NCBI GenBank assembly: GCA_963521065.1
Contig: CAUQTI010000009.1
Span: 1 to 64,000 of the forward strand
DNA from: IOR16 sp963521065
Lineage (GTDB): Bacteria; Bacillota; Clostridia; Peptostreptococcales; Anaerovoracaceae
DNA: 64,000 bases
Direction of reading: 5' to 3'
Numbering within the stretch: the stretch's first letter is position 1; each line of letters begins with the position of its first letter. This document shows positions 25,359-34,898 of this stretch, piece after piece. The notes under the pieces were generated by a model. That model made no database searches. It worked only from the letters and a program-made list of their open reading frames with translations, and was not told the DNA's origin. A program made the translations under genes and the position numbers.

Positions 25359-27236
25359 TTATTTCTTTCTTCTCATTTTTTCGAGATGAATCATCAGTAC
25401 ATTAATATCTGCGGGTGAGACTCCTGAAACTCTGGAAGCCTGCCCAACAGAAAGAGGTTTCAATTGATCTAATTTCTGCTGTGCTTCAATTCGGAGGCCA
25501 TCTAATTTTGAATAATCAAAATCAGGCGGTAATTTTTTCGTTTCCATTTTTTTAAATCGTTCCACCTGTTGCAGCTGCTTTATAATGTAGCCGTGATATT
25601 TAATCTGTACTTCAAGCTGTGTGATGGAATGTCTTGAAAGTTTCGGCCGACCCGGATCAATTTCAGAAAGAATATCATAAGTCAATTCCGGCCTCTTTAA
25701 AAGCTCTGCTAAGGAAATACGATTTTGAATCGGTGAACTGTTATTCTTTTCTAAAAATTCATTAATTTGACTTGGTAGAACTTCAACAGAATAAAGTCTT
25801 TCTTTTTCTCGTTCGGCCTCTTCCTTGGTCTTTAAAAATCTTTGATATCTCTCCTCTGAGACCAATCCCACATCGTAAGCCCGCTGTGTCAAACGCAAAT
25901 CTGCATTATCTTGTCTCAGAAGCAGCCTATATTCCGCTCTCGACGTCATAATTCTGTAAGGCTCGTTAGTACCTTTTGTTATAAGATCGTCGATTAAAAC
26001 GCCAATATAAGCCTCGGATCGATTCAAGATGAATGGATTTTTTTCCATAATTTTCAAAACAGCATTGATTCCTGCAATCAATCCTTGTGCCGCTGCTTCT
26101 TCATACCCAGAGCTTCCATTGAACTGTCCTGCACAAAACAAATTTTTAATGCGTCTATGTTCTAAATTTATTTGAAGATCCAGAGGGTCAATGCAGTCAT
26201 ATTCAATTGCATAAGCCGGGCGTACAATTTCTAAATCTTCCAAACCGGGAATCGTTTTATAAAAAGCCTCTTGCACATCCTCTGGTAAGCTGGAGGACAT
26301 TCCTTGTATATACATTTCATCCGTATAAAGGCCTTCCGGCTCAATAAACAATTGATGCCTTTCTTTATCCTTAAAACGATTAATTTTATCCTCAATCGAA
26401 GGACAATAGCGAGGACCTACTCCTTCTATTTTTCCTCCAAAAAGTGCAGAGCGCAAGAAGTTTTCACGAATCACCTTATGTGTATCTTCGTTTGTATAAG
26501 TAAGCCAGCAAGAAACCTGCTCTTTTTCCAGGTCGTCATTTAGAAAAGAAAATGGAATAATCTTTTCGTCGCCTTTTTGCTCCTGCATCTTCTCAAAATG
26601 CATACTCTTTCCGAGAGCTCGCGCAGGTGTACCTGTTTTAAAGCGTCGCATAGCGAGGCCATATTTTCTTAGGTTATCTCCTAACTGCGTAGAAGGAGCA
26701 AGTCCATTCGGTCCGCTTTCATAGATCCATTCTCCTATAAAAATTTTTCCCTTTAAAAAAGTACCCGTAGCAAGAATCACTGCTTTCGCCTTATATGCTG
26801 ATCCTGTTTTTAAAATAACACCCTTTACTTCATCTTCCTCAACGATTAAATCAACTACTTCGCCCTGCTTTAAATGAAGATTTTCTTGTTCTTCAATCGT
26901 TTTTTTCATTTCTTCATGGTAGCGCGCTTTATCTGCCTGTGCTCGGAGAGAATGAACTGCCGGTCCTTTTGCGGTATTCAACATTTTACTTTGAATGAAG
27001 GTCTTATCAATATTAATCCCCATTTGGCCGCCAAGTGCATCTATTTCACGAACTAAATGACCCTTTCCGCTCCCCCCAATGGATGGATTACAGGCCATCA
27101 TTGCAACTGCCTCTAAATTAATAGAAAGCATCAAGGTCCTCTGCCCCATACGGGCGCAGGCTAAACCGGCCTCACATCCCGCATGACCTGCACCTACAAC
27201 AATTACGTCATATTCGTTCATTATATAATAATTCAT
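25359..27236 (-). CDS. mnmG: tRNA uridine-5-carboxymethylaminomethyl modification enzyme MnmG
   Basis: A 625-residue FAD enzyme that with MnmE modifies wobble uridine of several tRNAs. It has the FAD motif VIVVGAGHAGCEAG, ACNPSIGGSGKGHLVREIDALGG, and the C-terminal helical domain ending in RVSGVSPADINVLMIHLEK. AGAGGAT lies 7 bases before the ATG at 27236, so the 9-codon extension is dropped. It follows mnmE by 11 bases. Confidence 0.97.
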   Translation of the reverse strand: MNYYIMNEYDVIVVGAGHAGCEAGLACARMGQRTLMLSINLEAVAMMACNPSIGGSGKGHLVREIDALGGQMGINIDKTFIQSKMLNTAKGPAVHSLRAQADKARYHEEMKKTIEEQENLHLKQGEVVDLIVEEDEVKGVILKTGSAYKAKAVILATGTFLKGKIFIGEWIYESGPNGLAPSTQLGDNLRKYGLAMRRFKTGTPARALGKSMHFEKMQEQKGDEKIIPFSFLNDDLEKEQVSCWLTYTNEDTHKVIRENFLRSALFGGKIEGVGPRYCPSIEDKINRFKDKERHQLFIEPEGLYTDEMYIQGMSSSLPEDVQEAFYKTIPGLEDLEIVRPAYAIEYDCIDPLDLQINLEHRRIKNLFCAGQFNGSSGYEEAAAQGLIAGINAVLKIMEKNPFILNRSEAYIGVLIDDLITKGTNEPYRIMTSRAEYRLLLRQDNADLRLTQRAYDVGLVSEERYQRFLKTKEEAEREKERLYSVEVLPSQINEFLEKNNSSPIQNRISLAELLKRPELTYDILSEIDPGRPKLSRHSITQLEVQIKYHGYIIKQLQQVERFKKMETKKLPPDFDYSKLDGLRIEAQQKLDQLKPLSVGQASRVSGVSPADINVLMIHLEKMRRKK

Positions 27237-27247
27237 ATATTTATCCT

Positions 27248-28633
27248 CTATTTTCCAAGGCAAAAACGAGAAAACACTTCATCAATAATTGTCTCTGATA
27301 CGGTTTCCCCTATAATTTCCCCTAATAGCTCCCATGCTCTTTTAATATCTACTTCAACAAAATCCATTGCTTCCATCTGTTTTGTCATTTCAAGTGCATC
27401 GGTAATAGACTGTTTTGCTTGCAGAAGAAGTTCTTTATGGCGAACATTTGTAATAATTTTGCTATCCTCTTGCACTAAATTTCCACCATAAACCATTTTT
27501 TCTATTTCATCTTCGATCTCAGAAATTCCTTCTTTATCTATTATTGATGTAGATAAAATGAGAATTCCCGGAAGTCGCTTCTCAATCTCTTTTTTTTCAA
27601 TACAGCTGTCTAGGTCTGTTTTATTCAATAGAGCAATTGCCTTTTTCCCTTTTAAATATTCTGCAATTTCTAAGTCTTCCTCTGAAAGAGGGCGGCTGGA
27701 ATCCAGCATAAAAAGAATCAAATCTGCCTGATTAAAGGATTGCTTACTCTTTTCAATACCTATTTTTTCTATAATATCTTCTGTCTCATGAATCCCTGCT
27801 GTATCGGTAAGAGAAATAGGAATGCCGCGCACACTGATGGATTCCTGTATAATATCTCTCGTCGTTCCAGGTATTTCAGTAACAATTGCGCGAGATTCTT
27901 TTAAAAAAGCATTCATTAATGATGACTTTCCTACATTTGGTTTTCCTATAATCGTAACGGAAATGCCCTCTTTAAGCATCCTACCCGTATCCGCAGAAGA
28001 AAGTAAATCCTCTATTTTATCGTTAATTAACAATAAACTTTTTTCTTGTTGTTCATAAGTTAATTCTTCAATATCTTCATCCGGATAATCCAAATTTACT
28101 GCAATTTGCACTAAAATCTCCATAAGATCTTTGCGTATTTCTTTTATTTTCTCTGAAAGGTTTCCCTCCACCTGAGAAAGTGCCACTTGAAAACTTTTCG
28201 CAGTTTTTGCTTTTATCAGGTCAATCACTGCTTCAGCTTGGGAAAGATCTAATCTTCCGTTCAGGAAAGCCCTTTTCGTAAACTCACCTTTTTCAGCCAT
28301 TCTTGCACCGTTACGTAAAACAAGTGATAATATTTTCTGTAAAGAAACACTGCTCCCATGACAATGAATTTCAGCTACATCTTCAGTCGTGTAAGTATAA
28401 GGAGATTTCATAAAAACAGCCATCACTTCATCAAGTGTCTGTCCATTTTGCGGGTCAATTACAGTACCGTACGTTAATCTACGATTAACGATTTGTTTCT
28501 TTTCCGGATTATTTTTATTGATTGGAATAAAAATATGTTCTAAAATCTCTTTTGCTCTTTCGCCGCTGATTCGAATAATTCCAATGCCACCTTCTCCAAA
28601 AGCTGTGGCAATCGCGGCAATGGTATCTTCCAT
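27248..28633 (-). CDS. mnmE: tRNA modification GTPase MnmE
   Basis: A 461-residue GTPase, partner of MnmG. It has the N-terminal formyl-folate-binding domain, a G domain with GKPNVGKSSLMN, DTAGIHET and NKTD, and the C-terminal FCLGK whose cysteine is catalytic in the family. Length and order are standard. Confidence 0.97.
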   Translation of the reverse strand: MEDTIAAIATAFGEGGIGIIRISGERAKEILEHIFIPINKNNPEKKQIVNRRLTYGTVIDPQNGQTLDEVMAVFMKSPYTYTTEDVAEIHCHGSSVSLQKILSLVLRNGARMAEKGEFTKRAFLNGRLDLSQAEAVIDLIKAKTAKSFQVALSQVEGNLSEKIKEIRKDLMEILVQIAVNLDYPDEDIEELTYEQQEKSLLLINDKIEDLLSSADTGRMLKEGISVTIIGKPNVGKSSLMNAFLKESRAIVTEIPGTTRDIIQESISVRGIPISLTDTAGIHETEDIIEKIGIEKSKQSFNQADLILFMLDSSRPLSEEDLEIAEYLKGKKAIALLNKTDLDSCIEKKEIEKRLPGILILSTSIIDKEGISEIEDEIEKMVYGGNLVQEDSKIITNVRHKELLLQAKQSITDALEMTKQMEAMDFVEVDIKRAWELLGEIIGETVSETIIDEVFSRFCLGK

Positions 28634-28657
28634 GAATACTTCTCCTTATTACATAGA

Positions 28658-28681
28658 AGGCTGCTTCCGAAGAAACAGCCT
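28658..28681 (-). other. Hairpin in the jag-mnmE gap
   Basis: AGGCTG/CAGCCT with an inner UUC-UUCG-GAA-type stem-loop. No T-run follows, so it is a weak terminator at best and may tune expression within the operon. Confidence 0.5.
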
Positions 28682-28692
28682 CTTTTACAAGA

Positions 28693-29514
28693 TTATTTTA
28701 ATTCAATGATTACCCTTCTATAAGGCTCTTCTCCCTCACTTCTTGTAACAACGCCTTGCTTATTTTGCAAAGTTGCATGTATTACTTTTCTTTCATAAGG
28801 GTTCATCGGTTCAAGACGCACGCTTTTTCTCGTACGGACAACTTTATCTCCTAAACGATTTGCAAGCTGCTCTAACGTTTTTTCTCTTTTCTGTCTATAA
28901 TTTTCCGCATCAACCACAACGCGAATATATTTCTCTTTATCTTTGTTTACAATTAAGCTAGTTAAGTATTGGATTGCATCCAGAGTCTGCCCTCTTTTTC
29001 CGATAATCGTCCCAGAATCTTTTCCTTCTATATCAACATAAACATTTCCTTCATTTTGATAGGCTTTTACAGAAAGATTTAATCCCATTTTTTCAGTTAC
29101 TTCCTTCAAAAAGGTAATAACATCGTGCTGCTGTACCTCAACAAGGTCTGAAGGCCTTTCCCGAATCACAAGGTTTTCTTCCTTTTTTAAAGTTTTTACC
29201 GGTACAACGGGTGCACTTTTTTCTTCTTTATGGACGATTTCCTGTTTGTGAACGGTCTCTTGTTTATGAACTGTTTCTTGCTTTTTAACGGCTGGTTTTA
29301 CTGGAATTTTTTCTTCTACTATCTTTTTTGATGGTTTTTCTTCAATGATTTTTTCAACGCGAACCTTTGCAAGCTTTGATCCGATTCCAAAAAATCCTCT
29401 CGTCGGTTCCTCTAGTACAGTAACCGCGACCTCTTCTCTCGTAAGCTTTAAATCAGATAGTGCTAATTTAACAGCTTCTTCTACTGTGGTTCCCCATTTT
29501 TCTGAATAATCCAT
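28693..29514 (-). CDS. jag: RNA-binding protein Jag/KhpB
   Basis: A 273-residue SpoIIIJ-associated RNA-binding protein. The Jag N-domain (EAVKLALSDL...EEPTRGFFGIG) is followed by a charged linker with three near-identical KQETVH/KQEIVH hexamers, a KH domain (GTIIGKRGQTLDAIQYL) and an R3H domain ending RRVIIELK. It binds mRNA with KhpA and affects cell elongation in Firmicutes. GGAGGAATAAGTG precedes the ATG at 29514. It lies directly after yidC, as usual. Confidence 0.93.
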   Translation of the reverse strand: MDYSEKWGTTVEEAVKLALSDLKLTREEVAVTVLEEPTRGFFGIGSKLAKVRVEKIIEEKPSKKIVEEKIPVKPAVKKQETVHKQETVHKQEIVHKEEKSAPVVPVKTLKKEENLVIRERPSDLVEVQQHDVITFLKEVTEKMGLNLSVKAYQNEGNVYVDIEGKDSGTIIGKRGQTLDAIQYLTSLIVNKDKEKYIRVVVDAENYRQKREKTLEQLANRLGDKVVRTRKSVRLEPMNPYERKVIHATLQNKQGVVTRSEGEEPYRRVIIELK

Positions 29515-29529
29515 CACTTATTCCTCCAT

Positions 29530-30234
29530 TTATTTCTTTTCCTTTTTCTTTAAAGCTTCCTTTTCTGCTTTTGCCTTTAATTTTAATTTGTTTAAAATCA
29601 TTGTCTGGAAAACTTGAATCAAATTACCGATAAACCAATAAATTGTCAAACCGGCAGGAAAAGAACGACCCATCATAACAATCATGATAGGAAAGAAATA
29701 TTTCATTATTTTCATCATAGGATTAGCTGCAGTTTCTGACGCAGCCGGCGATTGCGACTGTGACATTGAAAAAGAAAAATAAGTAGTGATACCCGCAGCA
29801 ATCGGCAAGATCCAACTGTCTGGCTGGCTTAAATCCGGAATCCATAGGAAAGACTCATGCACGGCCATAATCATGCTTGGATTATTAATATACGCAATCG
29901 GATTTCTTAAAAGAGCAAATAACCCGATAATAATCGGAAATTGAATCAGCATAGGAAGGCATCCTAACATAGGATTAAATTTCTCCTCCTGATAAAGTTC
30001 TTGCATTTTCTGATTCATTATCTCTTTGTCATTCGCATATTTTTTTTGTATTGCAACCATTTTAGGCTGAAGATCCTGCATTTTAGATGTATGCTTTATT
30101 TGATTTGCATACAAAGGGAACAGACATAGCCGCACAATTACAGTGAATACGATTAATGTAATACCATAATTATCAATGTAACTATACAAAAAATACAATA
30201 ACGAGCCCAAAGGCATTGCAATAAATTTTGTCAC
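29530..30234 (-). CDS. yidC: Membrane protein insertase YidC/OxaA
   Basis: A 234-residue insertase with five expected membrane segments, of the short Gram-positive type. It has VRLCLFPLYANQI with the conserved positive charge in the groove, MLGCLPMLIQFPIIIGLF, and the C-terminal basic tail KLKLKAKAEKEALKKKEKK for ribosome contact. No lipoprotein-type signal cysteine is evident. Translation appears to start at GTG, after GGAGGT. Confidence 0.93.
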   Translation of the reverse strand: MTKFIAMPLGSLLYFLYSYIDNYGITLIVFTVIVRLCLFPLYANQIKHTSKMQDLQPKMVAIQKKYANDKEIMNQKMQELYQEEKFNPMLGCLPMLIQFPIIIGLFALLRNPIAYINNPSMIMAVHESFLWIPDLSQPDSWILPIAAGITTYFSFSMSQSQSPAASETAANPMMKIMKYFFPIMIVMMGRSFPAGLTIYWFIGNLIQVFQTMILNKLKLKAKAEKEALKKKEKK

Positions 30235-30287
30235 TGTATTCGTTACCTCCTAAATTTACACAAAAAGTATAAATCTCTTTTTCCTAT

Positions 30288-30506
30288 TTATTTCAAAGGA
30301 TCATACCCACCACTATGGAAAGGATGACACTTTAAAATTCGTTTTATACCTAGATAACTCCCTTTGCACGCCCCGTATTTTTCAACTGCTTGAATAAAAT
30401 ATACAGAACATGTAGGATAGAATCGGCATGTCGCCGGAAAGAGTGGTGAAATATATTTTTGATAACCATGAATCAAAAATATAATTATTTTTTTCAATCT
30501 ATTCAC
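30288..30506 (-). CDS. yidD: Membrane protein insertion efficiency factor YidD
   Basis: A 72-residue protein with the full family pattern: YQKYISPLFPATCRFYPTCS, then GIKRILKCHPFHSGGYDPL. It overlaps the end of rnpA by 8 bases and precedes yidC, which it assists. Confidence 0.95.
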   Translation of the reverse strand: MNRLKKIIIFLIHGYQKYISPLFPATCRFYPTCSVYFIQAVEKYGACKGSYLGIKRILKCHPFHSGGYDPLK

Positions 30507-30849
30507 CTTGTTTTTTCTTTTTAATATTTGATCTTTTTATTGCGGCTTCCATAGATTTTTTCACATCCGCACATCTCGAATTTATAATTGTTTTTCGGGC
30601 TATGAAAATAAAATCATAGCCAGCTGGTAAATTTTCTTGAAGAGAGCGATAACTCTCTTTCATCAACCTTCTTGCTCGATTTCTGATAACACTTTTTCCT
30701 ACTTTTTTGCTGGCTAAAAAGGCAGTTCTGTTATATTCTCTTCCATTTTTTCTAAAAAAAAGAACGACATATCTGTCACCAACAGATCTACCTTTATTAT
30801 AAAGGGCAGAAAAATCCTTTTTATTCCGTAAAACAGTTTGTTTTAACAT
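30499..30849 (-). CDS. rnpA: Ribonuclease P protein component
   Basis: A 116-residue basic protein subunit of RNase P, which matures tRNA 5' ends. It shows NKKDFSALYNKGRSVGDRYVVLFFRKN and the RNR motif SVIRNRARRLMKESYR. The ATG at 30849 is preferred over an in-frame TTG 12 bases upstream that overlaps the likely AAAGGA. It follows rpmH. Confidence 0.94.
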   Translation of the reverse strand: MLKQTVLRNKKDFSALYNKGRSVGDRYVVLFFRKNGREYNRTAFLASKKVGKSVIRNRARRLMKESYRSLQENLPAGYDFIFIARKTIINSRCADVKKSMEAAIKRSNIKKKKQGE

Positions 30850-30904
30850 TCTTTTTTCCAATCCTTTTGCAAAAAACGAAACAAAAAGACCACGTTAGCG
30901 GTCT

Positions 30905-31039
30905 CTATGCTGTTAAAGATTTTCTTCCTCTTGCTCTTCTTCTTCTTAACACATTTCTACCGTTTTTTGTACTCATTCTCTTTCTAAAGCCATGCTCTTT
31001 TTTTCTCTGTCTAACCTTAGGCTGAAAAGTCTGTTTCAT
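30905..31039 (-). CDS. rpmH: 50S ribosomal protein L34
   Basis: A 44-residue basic protein: it starts MKQTFQPKVRQRKKEHGFRK and ends RRARGRKSLTA, the standard L34. GGAGGTG precedes the ATG. It is first in the rpmH-rnpA-yidD-yidC-jag operon. Confidence 0.96.
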   Translation of the reverse strand: MKQTFQPKVRQRKKEHGFRKRMSTKNGRNVLRRRRARGRKSLTA

Positions 31040-31136
31040 TTTCTACACCTCCTTATATCTGTAATTTGTGCAATACAATTTTATAAACTACAATATATAG
31101 TTTTTATACATCATATAATGATACAATTGCCTAGTC

Positions 31137-31165
31137 ATTATACATTTAAAGCCTTGCTATGTCAA
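31137..31165 (-). promoter_or_regulatory. sigma-A promoter of the rpmH operon
   Basis: TTGACA (31160-31165 on minus) and TATAAT (31137-31142), spacer 17. The -35 box lies inside the 3' end of recF. Confidence 0.9.
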
Positions 31166-32275
31166 TGTTTTTATACCATTTTCTATGCTTTTCACGATTC
31201 CGTTTTTCACTTCAAAAACAAATCCCTCCGGCATATTTTTTAATAAGGTCTGCCCTATTTCCGCAGTGGTTATAAAAATCTGTGTCTCTTTTAAACGATT
31301 TAATAAAAAACTTTGCCTTTTTCCATCTAATTCAGATAAAACATCATCTAATAGCAAAATGGCATCCTCTCCCGTCTCTTCCTTAATCAAAGAAAGCTCC
31401 GCAAGCTTCAAAGAAAGTGCCGCAGTTCTTTGCTGACCCTGAGATCCAAAACGACGAATGTCAATTTCATTCACGCTGATTTTCAAATCATCCTTATGAG
31501 GGCCTACACTGGTATTTCCATGAAAAATATCATTTTTTATATTTTTATTGAGAAGCTCTAAAAATATTTTTTTCTGTTCTTTTATATCTGCAACAGTAGG
31601 TAAGCTTGCCTCATAGTGAATTTCAAGATGTTCTCTTCCGTCTGTTATTTTTTCATGAAGCGTTTGGCTAATTTCATTCAATTTTGTAATGAATTTACTC
31701 CGTTCCAAAATGATTTTCGATCCGTATTCCGCGAGCTCTTCGTTCCAAACCTCTAAAACATGCTGATCAATTTCCTGTTTTTTTAGTAAAGTATTACGAT
31801 GCTGAATAATCTTCTTATATCTGCCCAAATTTTTATAATAAATTGGTTTAAGCTGACACAATTCCCGGTCAATAAATTTTCGTCTTTTTTCCGGTTCTCC
31901 TTTTACAATTTTCAAATCCTCCGGAGAAAAAATAACAGTATAAACGTGCTCTAGCAAATCAATATTTTTTTGAATCGAAACTCCATCAATCTTAATCTGC
32001 TTCTGCTTGTCCATATAACGGATTTCAATTTCTAAAGGTTCCTCATTTTTTAAAGTAACACTTTTGACCAAAGCATAAGGTTTATTAAACCCTATCATTT
32101 CAGTATCCTTATTGGTACGAAACGATTTTCCCAAGCTCATAATGTAAATTGCTTCGAGTAAGTTTGTCTTTCCTTGTGCATTATCTCCAGTGATAATATT
32201 TACTTTTGGATGAAACGTCACATGCTGCGCTGTGTAGTTACGAAAATTATTTAATTCAATTTCATAAAGATACAT
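31157..32275 (-). CDS. recF: DNA replication/repair protein RecF
   Basis: A 372-residue SMC-like ATPase acting in gap repair with RecO and RecR. It has the N-terminal LNNFRNY, Walker A GDNAQGKTNLLEAI, signature FGSQGQQRTAALSLKLAE and Walker B LLLDDVLSELD. It starts 12 bases after dnaN ends. The S4-like yaaA gene often found between dnaN and recF is absent. Confidence 0.96.
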   Translation of the reverse strand: MYLYEIELNNFRNYTAQHVTFHPKVNIITGDNAQGKTNLLEAIYIMSLGKSFRTNKDTEMIGFNKPYALVKSVTLKNEEPLEIEIRYMDKQKQIKIDGVSIQKNIDLLEHVYTVIFSPEDLKIVKGEPEKRRKFIDRELCQLKPIYYKNLGRYKKIIQHRNTLLKKQEIDQHVLEVWNEELAEYGSKIILERSKFITKLNEISQTLHEKITDGREHLEIHYEASLPTVADIKEQKKIFLELLNKNIKNDIFHGNTSVGPHKDDLKISVNEIDIRRFGSQGQQRTAALSLKLAELSLIKEETGEDAILLLDDVLSELDGKRQSFLLNRLKETQIFITTAEIGQTLLKNMPEGFVFEVKNGIVKSIENGIKTLT

Positions 32276-32287
32276 TTTATTTTTACC

Positions 32288-33400
32288 TTAATTCGCCGCG
32301 ATTCTTACAGGAAGAACAAGATATTCAAACGCATCCCCTTCTACAGGCTTAATAATACACGGACTGATACTGCTGTTAAATTGTAAAATAATCCGTTCGT
32401 CCGTAATTACTTTTAAAACATCCAAGACATACTTTGAATTAAACCCAATCTCCAGATTATCACCTAATTTTTCAATTAGAACCGTCTCTCTTACGTTTCC
32501 TTCCTCAGAACGTGAGGTAATTTCCATAGATTGCTCTTCAATAGAGAACTTAACAAGGTTGTTCTTTCCTTCTTTAGCGAGCAACGAAGCTCTTTCTATA
32601 CTTTCTAAAAATTCATGTTTATTCAATAAAACCTTACAATTATAATTTTTTGGTAGTATGTCATTATATTTTATAAATTCTCCTTCTAAGAGGCGCAGTA
32701 CAATTCGGGTATCTTCCATAATGATAACTGCTTTTTTTTCATCTAAAATCATGGAAATTTCTTCATCTTGCTCCGCATCTGTAATAATTTTATTGATTTC
32801 ATTAAGAATACGAGCTGCGATTACCAGCTTTTTTTCTTTTTCGTTTTTCATGGCTTCTCTGGTTACTGCCATGCGAAAGCCATCTAGAGCTACCATTGTA
32901 AGGTGATTAAAAGATAAATCCAGTAAAACGCCGACAATAATCCCTTTCGATTCATCAATACTTGCGGCAAAGGAAGTCTTTTTTATCATATCTTTTAAAA
33001 GTTCTTTTTCAATAATAAGAGATTGTTCTTCTAATACAACGCCTATATTAGGAAATTCGTCAGCAGGCAGTCCAACAATTGTAAATTCAGAGCTCATGCA
33101 GCGAATCAATATTTGATTGTTTTCAAGTTGCTCAATTTCAATCGTATCATTAGGAAGCTTCCTTATAATGTCACTGAATAATCTTGCAGAGACTACGATT
33201 GCACCTGGCTCGGAAATAGAAACGGAGATTGTTTTTTCAATACTCAAGTCTAAATCCGAAGCAGAAAGCCGCAGCTGTGCGTCACCGGTTGTTTCTAAAA
33301 GAATTCCTTTTAGAATAGGAAGAGTTGTCCTTGTAGTAACGGCTTTGGAAACCGTATTTAACGCTTTTGAGAGCGTTTGTTGATTGCAGGTAAAGTGCAT
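32288..33400 (-). CDS. dnaN: DNA polymerase III beta sliding clamp
   Basis: A 370-residue protein with the three-domain clamp fold; starts MHFTCNQQTLSKALNTVSKAV and ends with the YLVLPVRI motif that lines the partner-binding pocket. It encircles DNA and tethers polymerase. It is separated from dnaA by 160 bases that carry the origin core. Confidence 0.97.
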   Translation of the reverse strand: MHFTCNQQTLSKALNTVSKAVTTRTTLPILKGILLETTGDAQLRLSASDLDLSIEKTISVSISEPGAIVVSARLFSDIIRKLPNDTIEIEQLENNQILIRCMSSEFTIVGLPADEFPNIGVVLEEQSLIIEKELLKDMIKKTSFAASIDESKGIIVGVLLDLSFNHLTMVALDGFRMAVTREAMKNEKEKKLVIAARILNEINKIITDAEQDEEISMILDEKKAVIIMEDTRIVLRLLEGEFIKYNDILPKNYNCKVLLNKHEFLESIERASLLAKEGKNNLVKFSIEEQSMEITSRSEEGNVRETVLIEKLGDNLEIGFNSKYVLDVLKVITDERIILQFNSSISPCIIKPVEGDAFEYLVLPVRIAAN

Positions 33401-33427
33401 GAAAATGCCTCCTTCTTATAAATAAAA

Positions 33428-33563
33428 GTTAGTAACAGTAGTAATAGGGGCTGTGGATTTGTGGATAACTTCTGTGGATAAGTAAAATACACACTCCTAA
33501 CTGTGCAAAACATGTGTATAACATTCGTGGAATTTTGCTGGAAATTCGGCAGGCTGTGGATTA
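33428..33563. other. oriC: oriC core: DnaA boxes, GC cluster and DnaA-trios
   Basis: Read on minus: TTATCCACA boxes at 33473-33481 and 33460-33468, a further near-box ATCCACA at 33452-33458, a GC cluster (GCCCC, 33447-33451), then trio repeats TATTACTACTGTTACTAAC (33428-33446) and AT-rich DNA. This is the order of the Bacillus unwinding module. TTATACACA at 33513-33521 and a near-box at 33555-33563 add to the cluster. Confidence 0.9.
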
Positions 33564-34898
33564 AAATTCTCGTATCTGCGATTCCAAGGTTTCAATTACT
33601 TTTTTTAGATCTTCACTTTCGGCATAAGAAGATGAAATTTTTTCGCAAGCATGCAATACGGTCGTATGATCGCGGTTTCCAAATTCTTCTCCTATTTTAG
33701 GAAGTGACAAATCCGTTAAAGTTCTGCACAGGTACATTGCAATTTGGCGCGGATAAGCAATATTGCGGGAACGTTTTGCAGATTCCATATCAGATTCCTT
33801 GATGCCGAAATGTTTACAAACCCGCTGTTTAATCACAGTAGGGGTAATTTCTGTATTTTTAGAGGAGAATACGTCTTTCAGAACCTCGCGTGCTAAATCC
33901 TTTGTGATTTTTTGATTTGTCAGGTTTGCATATGCGATTACCCGAATAAAAGCTCCTTCTAATTCACGGATATTCGATTGAATTTTTTCTGCAATGATTC
34001 CGATAACATCCAAAAGAGTATCTGTAATTGCAACCTCTTCCAATTCCGCTTTTTTCATAAGGATCGCGACTCGCGTCTCGTAATCTGGTGCCTGAATATC
34101 TGCAATCAAACCCCACTCAAAGCGGGAGCGTAATCTTTCTTCTAATGTTGCAATTTCTTTCGGTGGACGGTCACTGGATATAATGATTTGCTTATTTGCT
34201 TCATACAGCGTATTAAAGGTATGGAAAATTTCTTCCTGCGTCCTTTCCTTTTTTTCAATAAATTGAATATCATCGATCATCAGTACGTCGATGCTTCTGT
34301 ATTTGTTTCGAAATTCTACGTTTTTATCAGTCCGGATTGCTTTAATCAGTTCATTTGTAAACATTTCAGAGGAAACATAAAGCACGCGCGTCTTTGAATT
34401 TTGCTGTAGAATGTAGTGCCCAATCGCATGCATTAAATGTGTTTTTCCAAGGCCTGCGCCCCCGTAGATAAAAAGAGGGTTATAGGCTTTTGCAGGTTGC
34501 TCTGCAACAGCAAGGGAAGCGGCGTGTGCAAAACGGTTGTTGTTTCCAATAACGAAAGTGTTGAATATGTATTTGGGATTCAAATAGAGCTCGTCTGTGA
34601 AAGCATGTCCCAATGCTCCACTGTTATTTTGTGTTACTTGGGCCTCCTCCGGAGAAACAAAAGAAACTTTCAAAGACTTGCCGAATGCTTGTTTAACCGC
34701 ATTTTCAATGACTGGCTTATAGCGCCCTTCCAGGATTGATTTTGAAAAATCGCTGTAAAGTGATAAATATAAGATGCCTTCTTTTTCATCAACATTTACC
34801 GGAGATAAGGGAGAAATCCATGTATCATAACTGACAGGTGTCAATTCAGGCTGAAGAAGCTCCAGAGTCTTTTCCCAGAGTATTTTTAAATTATTCAT
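33561..34898 (-). CDS. dnaA: Chromosomal replication initiator DnaA
   Basis: A 445-residue AAA+ initiator. Domain I (LWEKTLELLQPELTPVSYDTWI), a short linker, the AAA+ domain with GGAGLGKTHLMHAIGHY, MIDDIQFI and SRFEWGL, and domain IV with the signature FGNRDHTTVLHACEKI are all complete. GGAG precedes the ATG. It reads leftward toward dnaN, away from gyrB. Confidence 0.98.
   Translation of the reverse strand: MNNLKILWEKTLELLQPELTPVSYDTWISPLSPVNVDEKEGILYLSLYSDFSKSILEGRYKPVIENAVKQAFGKSLKVSFVSPEEAQVTQNNSGALGHAFTDELYLNPKYIFNTFVIGNNNRFAHAASLAVAEQPAKAYNPLFIYGGAGLGKTHLMHAIGHYILQQNSKTRVLYVSSEMFTNELIKAIRTDKNVEFRNKYRSIDVLMIDDIQFIEKKERTQEEIFHTFNTLYEANKQIIISSDRPPKEIATLEERLRSRFEWGLIADIQAPDYETRVAILMKKAELEEVAITDTLLDVIGIIAEKIQSNIRELEGAFIRVIAYANLTNQKITKDLAREVLKDVFSSKNTEITPTVIKQRVCKHFGIKESDMESAKRSRNIAYPRQIAMYLCRTLTDLSLPKIGEEFGNRDHTTVLHACEKISSSYAESEDLKKVIETLESQIREF

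Noticed and set aside
31040..31136. tRNA or small RNA gene between rpmH and recF
   Set aside because: No cloverleaf or conserved RNA motif; only the rpmH promoter is supported.
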